The notes under the pieces were generated by a model that saw nothing but the letters and a program-made list of their open reading frames with translations, made no database searches and had not been told where the DNA came from. Shown here one piece after another: positions 1 through 13,388 of a stretch of 64,000 nucleotides of DNA (positions are counted from its first letter, which is position 1; each line of letters begins with the position of its first letter). The DNA lies in NCBI GenBank assembly GCA_012295275.1, contig CM022665.1, positions 16,799,476-16,863,475 on the forward strand. Reading direction: 5' to 3'. This stretch comes from Chrysomallon squamiferum (Eukaryota; Mollusca; Gastropoda; Neomphalida; Peltospiridae). Made by a program: the position numbers and the translations under genes.

Positions 1-504
1 ACTGATTCATCTAATAGACCAGGTGACCATAATTTTGTTTGTTTTTCCCTTTATATGTATATCTGTGTATATATTTATTTTCTTTTTCTTTCTTTTTTCT
101 TCATTTTTTAACATTTCAAATATTTGGTAAATATTTTATATGGCTGCTACATGGTTTTGATCTTATGTCAGATGTCAATTTAAGGGATATTTCAAGTCAT
201 GTTAATTTTTCACGTGCAGTTGAATCATTCTCTGAAACTAGTTAAATTCCAATAAAATTAGTCCTACATAACAAACTGCTGGAATGGTAATAATAATACT
301 AACTTGTTCTGTTTCTCTCTTAACCGATGGGAAGGTGTCAACTATTCCATAACTGTTTAATTTTTTCAGAAGAGGGTTGTGTCCCTTCATTTTTGTTAAT
401 AATAAAATACAAACCTAATCTTTGAAAATTTTCCACATACTGCAAAAGAACAGAAAATTTAAAACTATAATTATTTTTTTTCAATTTGCTGTTTTTGTTT
501 TCAG

Positions 505-3500
505 AATAATGTTGGTTTAGAAGATTTTATGAATGTGATATCTTCTTTTGATGGAGAACTTTCATTGCAAAGAGGCACAACCCAATGGCAGGAAGTGTTG
601 AAATGGATGGAGACATCATCAAGCTGGTCAAGGCAGTTTGTAGGTCAGACAGTGATGTCACTGGTTCAGGAATACCTCCAGGTGAAAGAAGGCAAGCATG
701 TTCTACAGATTAAAGCATTTATACAAATTTAAAATGTTTTTAGTAATCAAACACAATTAGTATTACTTGTCCCTATTTACCAAAATAACTTAACCATAAA
801 TAATGTTTATGCCTTTTTTATATTGTTGTCATTATTTATAATTTTGATTACATTTAATAAACAGTTATGAAAAATAAATGAATGAAATCTTCCGCCTTAG
901 ATTTTAATGATTATGTTAGATTCTAACATATCTTTTTTATATGATTAAAATAACAGAACATCCAGTTTTAGTTACATTGCCATATATACAAGTATGCATA
1001 CAAAAATACAGGCTGCAGTAATTTAAGATTTGTAAACTTTTTAAGCTATTTTTGTTTTTCAGAATCGGAGATCAACATGGCTGACAAAATTAAAGTGTCT
1101 CAGATTTCACGTCTGCTCTTACTAGCAGCAGATGCTGGTTTTCTGGAAAACTTTGATGACATCCTTAGTTTCATTACTGTTGTGATTAATTCTGTCAATA
1201 CACATGTGTACATGCCAAAAGTTAAAGCAGATAAAGCAATCTACTTGTTGGCAGCTGTCTCAAAGGAACAGGGAAAAGGTTTTTAAATAGATTTAGTGTT
1301 CTTTTGACTTAATTACATTGGATACTTTTTTGTTAAAAATAATTTCATAGTATTGATTTTATTTCAGACATCAGTTTTCTTTGTTTTTCCCAATCTACAT
1401 AAATTTTAAATAATTCTTTTTTCATATGTGGTTTTTTTTTTAATTGAAAATGATTTTTTTTAAATTTATTACTTTGACAAATATTACGTCTGTAACTTCA
1501 TCTTTCTTGAACATCATTAATTTAATATATTTAATTTAAATATGGCATTAAAATTGTTTTGGAATCCAGATTCTTTTATTATTATTTTTGTAGATTGAGG
1601 CTAAAAGCAGTTCTATTCATAATATCTGGTATGAATAGTTTTATATTGATGATTATAATTCAAATACCCAATGAGCATTTTTTCTATCAATTTTTATTTT
1701 ATTTTTATAACTACTTTAATAATTTTTACAATTCATTTTTAAAACTCTCAGTGAAACAGACACAAGTGGATTCAAGCATTCAGGCAGCATTTGCATCATG
1801 TCAGAAAGAATTGTATGATTACATTGCATCAAGAGTGAATGGTGATGTTACACAGGTAAAATAAAATGTTTAAATGTATTAGTTTTATCACAGCTCAGCT
1901 GATAGTTTACAGTAATACCAGAATTCTGTATGAAAATATCTTCACTATATAGTAGTAGTAATAATAATAAAAGTGTTTTCATTACAATTACTTTTTCTGA
2001 TTTGTGTATCATCTGAATAATAATTAAGAAAAGAAAATTTAATAGATAATAATTATTATTATTAAAATTGTTATTTATTATTATTTTATTTTATTTGTTA
2101 TTAATGATCATTTTTACTTATTATTTTTATTATTTATTTTTATTTATTTATTTGTTTGTTTGTTTGTTTGTTTGTTCTTTTATTATTTATTTATTTATTT
2201 TTTTTTTTTTTTCAGATGTCAGATCTTTCATTAGTCAATATGTACACTGACATGCTGGACATTTTTGACAAATATAAAAATTATGACAAAGCTTGGTACT
2301 CACAAACACTGCTCCAACTCTGTACAAAGTGTATCAAAACTCTTAATGTGGCTGACAGAATGACCAAGGTAATTAGCAGTTTAATTTAAATATATTGTAA
2401 TTGATCATTATTAAATTTTGTAGTTACATAATGGTAAATATATTTATTATTATTGTTTTGATTAAATACTGAGGTTGGAGATTTTTTAATACTACATTCA
2501 CAAACTGTATTTTATTCAGAGAAAAAATATTTTCACTGTTATTTCTTTTGAGTTCTTTTTTTTTTAGACTAATAACGTAGTCTGTAACAAGCATTCTCCA
2601 TTTGATCAAAAATTAATTTCTTTGAAATTTATAAATAACAGGTTCCAAGATATATCTTATACCGGTATTGATATTAGTATTGGTATTGATATTGTTAGTA
2701 CAAAGACTGAACCATTTATCCAGCAAACTTGGACCTGGAGGTGGTGCGAATTTCTGGATACAGTCTAAATTTTTGCTTAAAAGTATAAAATAAACAATGA
2801 TTAAAAGAAAGAATGAAACTCAATTTAACAGATACAAATTAATACCTTTTTAAAGTAGGGTGTGTTTGATCTTTATTATTTCACTTAAAATTCTTAAAAT
2901 ACCTGTTTGGAATATTTTTCTCACTAGTATGTGGTGTTCTGTTCTAATCTTTTAGATATGATAATAAATGAAAATGAGAGTAAATTGAAACGAGTGGTAC
3001 ACCAGAACGCTCTTGCTTGAATTGGTATCATGGAAAATAAAACAAAGTATGCCTAATTCAAAAGTACAAATAACAGTAAAAGTACTCATAGTTAAAATAG
3101 CTTTATTGTTATTCTTATTGTTATTGCATTATTATTAACATTCGTAGGTTACTGGTTTGTTATTAGTATTTAAATTTCATTATTACTATTTTTGTTTTTA
3201 TTAATTATTATTATTATTATGATGATGTTATTAATAGATAGTAATATTTGTATCTTTAGAAATCACAGCAACATCAGATGCTTCAGGCTGCACTGGTCAG
3301 TGTTCTGTCCACTGTTGGCCAGCTGATTGATGACCAGGATGGTACCAATAACTACAGATCAGTCACTTATTGTATAATTGATTATGTCTCTGTGATGAAG
3401 CTGGACACTTCTTTCACTAAAGGATTTGCCATCGAGTGAGTCTTGATTTATTATTATAAATTTGTTTGTCATTATTTTATAGAATTTTTTTAAATTACTG

Positions 3501-6500
3501 CTTAGTGTAAAAATCAATTGCTGTCACTCATAAATCTTAGCAGTTGTATAAGATTGAGATGTTATTATTTTCTTTGTTTTCTCTGGCATCTATGACATGA
3601 TGTACTTAAAACATGTAAAACTAAATAAACAATTGATAGATTGTAACATGTAGCAATTTTAATATATTTATTCATTGATGAAGAGTGGGTAAATAAAGGT
3701 GGATCTGTTAGAATTATTAAATTTGTTGTGTTTAAGTATGGGGGTCCTTGGTGTATGTTGTCAATGTGTACCATGAAAACATGATGAATAATGAAATGTT
3801 GTATAAAGAGGAATTAATGTAAATAACATAGGCACATTTGCGAAAAAAACCAATTTTAACCACTTAATTTCAATCGATCACTATGCATCTGGAAATAATA
3901 ATTAATGTGTAATAAATAATTTGCTGTATACTATAAAAACTAAAACTAAATATCCATTAAAAAAAAATAATAATAAAAATAAAAAAAAGTTAATATCACT
4001 GCTCAGTCTGATTTTCATCCATCCAAAACAGTGAAACTGTGAAACAAAATGTTTGTTGCTGATATATGTGTGAAATAATGTAGACAGGGGAAACTTATAG
4101 TGAGGACACTTTGTATGTATAAACTAGATTTCTTCTTCATTTTTTATTTCTCTTTTCATCTGATAGTTCATCTTTTTCTTTTCTTTTCCTTTTATTTTTT
4201 CTTGTTCTTATTTTTTTTCTTTCAGTGATGGAACTGGTAATGGAAAAAAAAACTGGGGTAAAGTTGTTTCTCTCTTTATGACCTCCCAGTGGCAACTTCT
4301 CCATTTTTGGCTCAAGCGTCACCCAGAGATTAAAGCAGAATCTCTCTTTTATAAATGTCTCGATGCTTTTGACACTGGTTCCTGGGAGTCTGACCTACCT
4401 GTCATTGATTGTCTTGCATGCTTGTTACCACAGGTAGGTTTGAGATACTGAATCACAGAATACATATTTGTTTTACTTCAGATTTTTGATATGCATCAGC
4501 ACAATGTAATATTACTTACTATTATTATTAGGAGATCGAAATATATCAGTTAAACAAAACAAGTTTATATATATAAAACAATAAGAAATATAAGATATGT
4601 GTGTTTGTAAATGTATATTTTTATGTATGTATGTGTATTTAACAGTATATATATTTTAAATTATTTTCCTGTTAAGATGACCAGTTATTTTAGATAAAAA
4701 TTGTTTACATTAAAAAATAACAACATAATAATAATTATTATGATTATGATTATGATTATGATTATGATTATGATTATTATTATTATTATTATTATTTTTA
4801 TTATTTTTAATTTTATTATTATTATTATTGTTATTTGTATACATGAACAATTATAATAAAAACAAATTTGTAACTATAGTTTGGCATAACAAAAAAGCTT
4901 ATATCTATAAATCTAATACCCAAAGAGAACTTGAGAAATCTTATTACATAAATATTCTGATTATAATTCTTTGTAACTTATAATACACCTTGATAGTTAA
5001 TGTCAGCCATTGATGTTTCCTGGTTAAAGATAAATGAATTACATGATCATTAATATATCTGCCATACAGCTTTAAAAGGGGCATTTTTTAAAACTTTTTT
5101 TTTAATACTTTTGTTATTTTTTATTTATTTATTTGTTTTTGTTGTTGTTGTTTTTTTACATATATAAGAACAGTTTATATTGTTAAACAAAACAGCTTAT
5201 TTAATCTGGGTGAAAATAAAAGATAGTTTGGATGTGTATGTGTATTTATATATACTTTTTAATATCTAATTACAGCTTGTAACAAGTGATGTTAAACCTG
5301 AACAGATAATGGTGGCCATTGACTTAGCCTGGATGAAAACAAATGAAGAACATCACACAGCTGGCTTCTGGCTGAAACTGAGGTCGTTTGTCAACATGGC
5401 ATTTCAGAAACCATTTCTCAAGCTTCCAGCAGATTCTGTTATTTTTCAGCATTTACTGAAGGTATTTATAAACTTTAATAGTCTTAATATTCTTACTCAG
5501 TTTATATTTAAAAACCTGATATTATAGTTTTTCAGGATTTATCTGATCTTTTGTAAATGTAAACTGTGGTTTAATAACTAACATAACTGTGTATTTTAAA
5601 ATAAACTTTCACTCTGTCTCAAAAAAGTATTAAGATCACTATTAAATTACTTTAAAAAAAATAAGAAAAAAAAATAAAAGTAAAGGATAATGTACTTTTA
5701 AATGTATAAAAATGTGTTTTCAGTACACACAGATACTGTCGACATTTGGAGATGACAAGGCTGGAGTTTTTAATCTCTTAGTGGAGAGGCTGTGTCAGGT
5801 GTGGAGTTCTCAAGATGGCATACTCATTGCCAATAAGTTCATTCCTGTGATAGCAGATGCTTGCCTTTTTGGTGAGGTCATCAAAAAAGCTGACAAGTTA
5901 GTTCGTGTTTTAATGTTTGTGATGAAATATTCTAGTTATTTTTGGAAATGCAGCTTATTATCCTTATTAAAAGAAAAAATAATAATAATGATAGGAAATT
6001 AAATTTACTTAAATTCTTGTAATTTATAAAAAGATGATGCAAAAGCAGTTACAGTTATAAAATTTAAAAAAAAGCAGCTCACTGCATTTTTCATGACATT
6101 TTTTGTCAGGAACTTGTTCCTGGCTATGTGTTAATATGTTGCTGATAAAAACACTTCTTTCTTTCAGTTTGTTCTCAGATGTCTGGGCACATTTTGAGAC
6201 TTTGCAGAATTCTGTTTCTGTCAACCAGATTCTCCCAGGGTTAGTTTTCAAGAGTAGCCACAAACAAGTAATGAGAGGTTGCCATTTCCTTTCCTTATCT
6301 GTACATGAATGGGATTTGGTCACAGAAATAAAACTTATAAATTGATGGGCTATTTGTTCCTATTGAAAGATATATTTGCATTTTCTGAAGTGCTCACAGA
6401 TGGTATATACATACGTAACACACACACACACGCACACGCACACACATACACACACATTTTAATGTCTTTAATTTTTTCTTCTTTTTTCTTCTTTTCTCTT

Positions 6501-8336
6501 TCTTTCAGTCTCTCTCACTTTGGAAAAATCTGCTATCAATCATTATCAAATTTCCTTAAAGAATATCTTAACCAAAATAACAAAATATCAATTTTTTTGG
6601 AAACATTTAACTGATTTAACAAAATTTACTAATACAGAATCCTCAGATAATGTCAAACTAATATTCTTCACATTCTGCAGACTCAAAAGAAGCAGCTTGG
6701 TAGTTCGTACTATGATAGTGGATTTTTTAACCCGGTTGAAGCCTGAAGACAAATCTCACTGTGAACTGGTGATAGGTTTGTGGCGGGAATTGATGCAGAG
6801 ATATCAGTTGTTGATGGATGAGTCTGTGTACAGGCAGTATAACAACTCTCTTAGTCATCGACGCAAACATCGAATCTTTCAAACATTGCTGGTCTTTGAG
6901 CCATTCATTTCTGAGGTCAGAATAAATTAATACATTCCCCATTGTAGTCATTTAATAAATTAAATTAATACATTCCTTATATAGTTATTTAATAAAGTAA
7001 ATGAATACATTACTCATACAGTTATTTAATAAAGTAAATGAATGTATTCCTCATGTAGTTATTTGATAAAGTGAATTAATGCATTCCTTATGTAGTTATT
7101 TAATAAATTTCCTCATATAGCCATTTAATGAAGTAAATTAATGCATTCCTCATATAGTTATTTGATAAAGTGAATTAATGCATTCCTTGTGTAGCTATTT
7201 AATAACATATATTTCTCACATAGTCTTTTAATAAATTAAATTAAGGCATTCCTCATACATTAATTTAATAAACTGAATTAACACATTTCTGATTCAATAA
7301 AATAAGTTAATTGATTCCTCACATAATCTATTTAATAATACAGGGGTTTGGAACTGAATATTTGTTTAGGTTTTTTTGGAGCATAAATTAGATCTCTTTT
7401 TTTTTGTGGAATTATTTTGTTTTTGTAATTTTTATGTTAAATAATTTGTCAGTTGTCACTAGATATGTAAGCCTTTTTTTTTTTCTTAACAAAAATTAAA
7501 TTAAAAAAAATACTAATAAAGTAACAATTAAAAATCATTACACATTTTCTTGATTATTTTATTTCTGGATATGTTTTTGGTTTGTTGTTTTTTAATTGTT
7601 TGGGGGTTTTTAATTTGGAAAAAATATTTTAAATATTTTTTTCAGAGGTATAGAGTTGAATGTTGGTCTTTCATCTGGAAATCTTTGGTTACTGAAGTTC
7701 ATCCTTCTGTCCGTCACATGCAGGAATGGCTAATTCTTCGACTTGCACTGAGGTTTCCTTCATTCACTGAAGATTTGTTTATGTATTTTCAAGAGGTAGG
7801 TAATCAATCATACTTGATTAGTAATAATGGCAAAATGTATTTAAGGTGCATTATATTTTCAGATGAATGTCAGTCCAGTATTTTATTTTAGTGGAATCCT
7901 TGGCCCTCATCCTGCTGCAGTTAGTTCTCACAATTTTCATATGCTTTACTGACTAACACAGGTGTATTATTTTAAAAATCATTTCTTTCTTCAAATCAGT
8001 ATTATATAGTAACCCATGAAGTAGTTGTAACAGATTTCATCTGTCATATCAGTATGACAATATTAATATTTTGCATCTGTATTGAATTTTGGTCTTTTAT
8101 TGTTTACAAACTTCATGTTATATCAAAAATTCCATTAGTTTTTAAACAGTTTTTCATTTAAACCGTATATGTAACACATTATACGTTAATTATAATTTTT
8201 TGTTATTTTTTTAAGTATATGTATTTTTTTCCATCTTTTTTTATTTCAGTTTTCTGAAAAAAAGAATTTGAGTTTAACATCACTAATCACAGTTGTTTCA
8301 CACCTTGGACCACATCTGCCAAAACCATTGCAGGTG

Positions 8337-8382
<46 letters not shown>

Positions 8383-11300
8383 AGATTGGGTTTACCCAAC
8401 AATATTTTATTGTTTTTAATTATTGCCAGTACATCTTATATCTATCTATCCATCTATCTATCTATCAATGTATGTCTTTCTATCTATCTATCTGTTTACC
8501 TAATTACAATTTTTTTTTTAAGAATAGCCCTGAGAATGGCTGAACAATTTCTTACACCTTTTAGCATTAAAATTATCATTTGACCCTTTAAAAGTTATTA
8601 TTAAACTCAGTTGTGTTGTTATTTATTATTTATTTTTTTTGATTTTATTAAACTTTCATTGATTCCTTTGACAGAGTGGTTACTATATGAAAGCAATTCC
8701 ACTGGTGATTCCGTGGTGTATGGCTCATCACTTTAACACACGACTGCATGCCCAAGTGACCATCATAAAACTGTGGGAACAGTGCACATCACTGGAACTT
8801 CATGATGTTACAACGGCTTACAGCATTGTCAACACTTTTTTGTGCTTCAGTACAGAAAATAGGTCTGTAAACTTACTTGGTTTCTCTGTTTGTACACATA
8901 TTATAGAATATGTATGTACTTGGGATCATGTGTAATAGAGAGAGAGGGAATATAACGCAGAGAGAGAGAGGGGGAGGGAGGGAAAGAGAGAGGGAGAATG
9001 ATAGAAATAAATAACAAAAAACCCAGTACACAATAATTTGAACATCTTGTATTTTATTTTATGTGAAAGATACAGAATGAGCACAAAAGTGAGAGAGCAA
9101 TGTGGCTGTACTATGCTTTTGTATATTATGTAATTAGCATAATAGTACTATGTGGCATTTTGATAAATGTTTATGTTTATGTTTTGGTTTGTGTGTTGTC
9201 AGGTGTTGTCATAATTAGATAATTCTAATAATTAAATTTTTATTGTTGCAGATTTTGAACTTATGATTTTTTATTGTATTTACAGTCAATATTTAACAAT
9301 TAATAGATTTTATTTTACTGGCATTTCATTTTGTTTTTTAATTAATTTTTTTTTTTTTTTTTTTTTCTAGCAACACAATGAAAAATGTCCAGAAGTTGTT
9401 TGATAATTACTTTATGAAAACATTTCATTTTATTCGAGACTATAGTATTGAAGTAAGTTGTTATACATCTTTTTTTAATTTTTTATTATTATTATATTTT
9501 AATTATTACTATTATTATTTTATTATTATTATTATATTTTTTAATTATGTCCAAATTCCAAAAATATCAGTAGCATTGATGATGTTGGTTTGATTACACT
9601 TCTATGGCAGTGTGTATATGTAGCAGTCATTATTTAATAGTCCATCCCTTCAAATTAGCATACATGTAAAGAAAACCTATGTTTATTTTTATAGTGATTT
9701 GGATATCAAAAACTAGTTTTTAAATGCTCGATAACTAATATTCTCTTCTACAGACAATTTTCAACACACTTCCAATGCTTGCCTTGTTGAGTGATGAAGA
9801 GTGGATTCCACCAGAAATGTTTGATGATGATGAAGTGATTCCGAAAACAGAACAATCTTTTCGACATCTTCCTTTATATAACATTAACAGTGACCTCAAA
9901 ATGTGCACTGCTGGGCCTTGGAGAATCAAACCCCCAGGTTGGTGGAATACACCTTACAGTGAATGAGTGATTATGGAGTTGACGTCACTGTGGAAATCTT
10001 TTATCTGTTTGCAATGGGCAGTGGGCTGATGGAATACATATACCAAAATTACAAACCCTCCAAAATTATTTAAAGTTTTTTTTTTTTTTTTTTTTTCCAT
10101 TTTTTAATGTAGAAAATATAGAGAAAAAATACCGATAATTTTACAGTCTGTCTGTCTGTATGTAAGTCTATATATTTAATTTTCATTGTTAAATACAGAA
10201 AATATGGATTTTTGAGAAATATATTATTTATATGTCTGTGTATCTACCTACCTACCTACCTACCAGTCTGTCTTTCAATCTATATTTTCATTGTTAAATA
10301 TAAAAAATATAGAGATAAAAAATAAAAATAAATATATTTTTAGTCAATACAGATATTGTCTGTCTTTATATTATTTTATTTTATTTGTTAAATAAAGAAA
10401 ATAAACAGTAAAATGTGATATATTCACCATTATTTGTTTACCATTGTACTAGAGTGAATAATTCAGTAACAAATAAATAAATTATATCTAGAATGTTTTT
10501 TTTGCTCCATAATAGACAAATGAAAAACATTACACATGGTAAAAGAATAATACTGTACATGTGTTTGTTCATAAATGTGTGATCCTGTTGTTTGTCTTTT
10601 GGTTTGTCTGTCTGTGTATATTTGTGCATGTATCAGGATGTTTCATGGATGTTGTTTGTATTTGTGTATTTATTTATATGTATTTTGTCTATATATGTTT
10701 ATATATGTTTTTCTTTTCTTTTTGTGATGCTTACAGCTGAAGCTAACGATGACTGTGATGAAGGTGGTGAGGGTGATGTACAGAAGAAAATAATGCCATG
10801 GCGACTAATGACCCCCGATGAAGAGTCGGTTGACTATGAGTTTAAGAAGAAACATCACAAACCTGGAGGCCTTGTTGTTGTGACATCACTCATTGATAAG
10901 ATTCCAAACCTTGGAGGTAATGTCAAACTAGTGCAGTGGATGGAATGAGGCTTCATAGTACATGAGATCAATCCTTCTAAGTGTTCCGTTTGAGCCTTTT
11001 CCTGTTGTTCAGTTTCAAGTGTGTGTGTATGTGTCGCATGTGTTCACTGCATATGTTTATTTTACCAAATGCTGTTTAATGTTATTTTTTGTTTATGACA
11101 GGTAGTTAAAAGCAGATTTTTAGTTTATAATCAATATGATAAGCTCTTGGTATTTTGAATTTTAGGTTTGTGTCGGTCAAGTGAGATATTTGGTGTGTCT
11201 GAGTTTGTGCTTGCCAATCTGAGATGCACTGGTGACAAAGTATTTCAAGTACTCAGTGTTACAGCCCAGAACTGGATTCCTATAACAGAGGTAAACAATA

Positions 11301-12330
11301 ACAACAACAATGGCATCAATACGTTTTACTTATAATACTGATACAAACACTCCTAAGCTCATTTGTCTGAGGTCTCTGAATCAAATGTTTAGACAGTAAT
11401 ATATTATTTTCTACTGACCACAGGTTCCTCCAGAAAGACTAATGGAGTTTATGGAAGATAAAAGAAAGGAAGGTTATACATTGATTGGTGCTGAGCAGAC
11501 GGCAAACAGTGTCTGTTTAACTAACTACCGATTTCCTACCAAGTCACTGCTTTTACTTGGGTATGTTTAGAATACTGAATTTTTTTTTTTTTTTTTTTTT
11601 TTCAACCATTTTTCTTTTACTTATGATTATTATTATTACTGTTTTTATTGTTATTTTGTAGTTGCTTTGTATAGATTTTTTGTTCTTTTTTCTCTCTTTT
11701 CTTTAATTATTATTTAAATGTTAATTCTTAACTTATTCAGATAAAAGTAATACAGGTACTGGACCAATTATCTGGACTCCCTGGGGCCTGAGGCATTCCA
11801 GTTTTCTGGTACCAAGGCATCTAAATATGTAAATAATTAGGCATAAACATTTTTAAATTAAAATAATGAAGAAAATTGCCGATACACAACTGTGGTGACT
11901 AAATTCGTAAATAATGTGGTGAATGAACAAGTGCCACATGGCTTGAAAGGGTAGTTCCAGTCTTGTGAGGACAACACTCGTGCATGCGATCTTTGAAAAT
12001 AACGTTGGGGGAAAAACATCTGGTTTTCTGGTCTTTCTGGATTTCAGGATGCCAGATAATTGGTCTGGTACCCATAAACCTTTATCATCCATTTTATTTT
12101 TTATTTAGTGTGAATGATAGACTTGCAAACAAATTTATTATTTTTATCTCTGTATTTTCTTCTGCAGAAATGAAAAAGAAGGAATTCCTGTCAATCTAAT
12201 TCAGTTGCTCGATGTTTGTGTTGAAATTCCTCAAGTAGGAATTATCCGATCACTAAATGTACATGTTAGTGGTGCTCTCCTGATCTGGGAGTATGCACGC
12301 CAACAGATGGAGAAATCATCTGGTTCCTAA
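505..12330 (+). CDS. TARBP1: TARBP1 orthologue, 5'-partial (tRNA guanosine-18 2'-O-methyltransferase)
   Basis: This gene encodes a SPOUT-class methyltransferase expected to make Gm18 in tRNA using S-adenosylmethionine. About 990 C-terminal residues are present; the family is about 1,600 aa, so the start lies upstream of the window. Exons read from splice signals and phase: 505-691 (or 681), 1063 (or 1071)-1278, 1752-1855, 2216-2368, 3260-3435, 4226-4433, 5276-5461, 5724-5896, 6168-6239, 6681-6915, 7646-7795, 8250-8333, 8675-8862, 9371-9452, 9754-9937, 10737-10916, 11166-11290, 11424-11560, 12168-12330. The early exons encode the helical-repeat body. The last four encode the SpoU domain: [20 protein letters not shown] then [13 protein letters not shown] (motif 1 with its Arg), LIGAEQT and LLLLGNEKEGIP (motif 2), and [20 protein letters not shown] (motif 3 knot). 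TAA is at 12328. Phases are consistent across all junctions except the first, which has two solutions. Confidence 0.93.
6919..7330. repeat. Intronic minisatellite, unit about 42 bp
   Basis: This lies in the TARBP1 intron between exons 6681-6915 and 7646-7795. About nine diverged head-to-tail copies follow the pattern CATTCCTCATATAGTTATTT followed by AATAAAGTAAATTAATG. Units differ by point changes and small deletions, so the array looks old. Confidence 0.8.
8341..8374 (+). repeat. Poly-A run just inside a TARBP1 donor
   Basis: An uninterrupted run of about 34 A begins seven bases after the donor of exon 8250-8333. It is followed by a CTAT/ATCT tetranucleotide stretch at about 8441-8500. Confidence 0.9.
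11753..12074. mobile_element. TA-flanked MITE, pogo/Tigger-like, in the last TARBP1 intron
   Basis: The 322 bp element is bounded by TA at 11751-11752 and 12075-12076. The left end reads CAGGTACTGGACCAATTATC. The reverse complement of the right end reads TGGGTACCAGACCAATTATC, so the roughly 23 bp terminal inverted repeats differ at only a few transitions. Subterminal TCTGG-type repeats inside recall pogo/Tigger members of the Tc1/mariner superfamily. There is no transposase frame, so it is non-autonomous. It lies about 90 bp upstream of the final TARBP1 acceptor. Confidence 0.7.
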
Positions 12331-12585
12331 TAAGTAAAAGAAAAAAAGTAAAAATCTGTGATTTTTGACACATTAATTGGCTAGACCTCTGGACATTTTA
12401 CCATTTCATGCATTGCCTCAAAATTAATTTATTAAAAACTATAGCTTATGTTAATGAGAAGTAGTCAAAAAACAACCATCAGGTTGTGCCAGGATTGATT
12501 GAGATTCTTCTCTCGGAGATTGTCATTATTTGTTACACTAACAGATGAAACCAAATTTGTAATTAAAATGTGTTGAAGAATTACT

Positions 12586-12591
12586 AATAAA
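12586..12591 (+). terminator. TARBP1 polyadenylation signal candidate
   Basis: The first canonical AATAAA downstream of the TARBP1 stop lies about 255 bp after TAA. Further AATAAA copies occur near 13155 and 14040, so the 3' UTR could be longer. Confidence 0.45.
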
Positions 12592-13346
12592 AAATATATT
12601 CACTGAGATGTGGAGTAGCAGATATTGGTTCATGTTGGTCTATGCTGAAAATTATACTGAAAATGCATAGCTTTTATAACATGAATAATTAACCTAAATA
12701 CATTTATGTATCTATCATATAGATGATAAAATATGGTTTGTGTTATAACAGACCTGGTAAGGATGTAACAGAGGTGGCCATTTTCCACTTTTATTTTTTA
12801 TTATTATAGCAATAATAATAGCAGTAATAATAATAAAGATCATGTTGTAAAAGTAAGCAAGAAGAAAATTAAATGTCTGTATAGCTGACATTTGTCACTT
12901 ATCGGAAGGTTTTTTGGGGGGTTTTCAAACTATCATCTCTGGGGCTAAGATGAATAGTAAAGATTGTCATTCTTTTATGTCATAGTCAAATAAACCATAG
13001 TAAATTACATTTTAAACAAACATATATACATCCAGACTGCATGCTATTTCATGGTTTCAAATCTGACATTCAGTTTCCAAAAATGCTAAAAAAACCTATA
13101 TTCAGATGTTAAAGAAAAACAAAAAATAATGGTTACTGTTTTATCATTGTTGTTACAATAAATGGGTATATCTATATCTATATATATCTATATACCTATA
13201 TCTATATCTAAGTGAAATTCACAAAAAATGTTTAGATATTTGTACATAGATTTATTCCCATATAAATATGTTCCATTTTGTTCACCTTTCAGAATATATG
13301 TTATATACTTCAGTCACATGAAATGAAACCACATTCTCAAATGCCA

Positions 13347-13388
<42 letters not shown>

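Noticed and set aside
39-245. Short + strand frame at the window start
   Set aside because: Low-complexity Phe/Leu-rich translation with no convincing splice sites. It is more likely a TARBP1 intron.
6481-6660. Possible TARBP1 exon after the acceptor-like TTTCTTTCAG at about 6508
   Set aside because: Its frame from phase 0 hits a stop after about 16 codons with no donor. Joining exon 6168-6239 directly to 6681 gives a clean phase-2 join.
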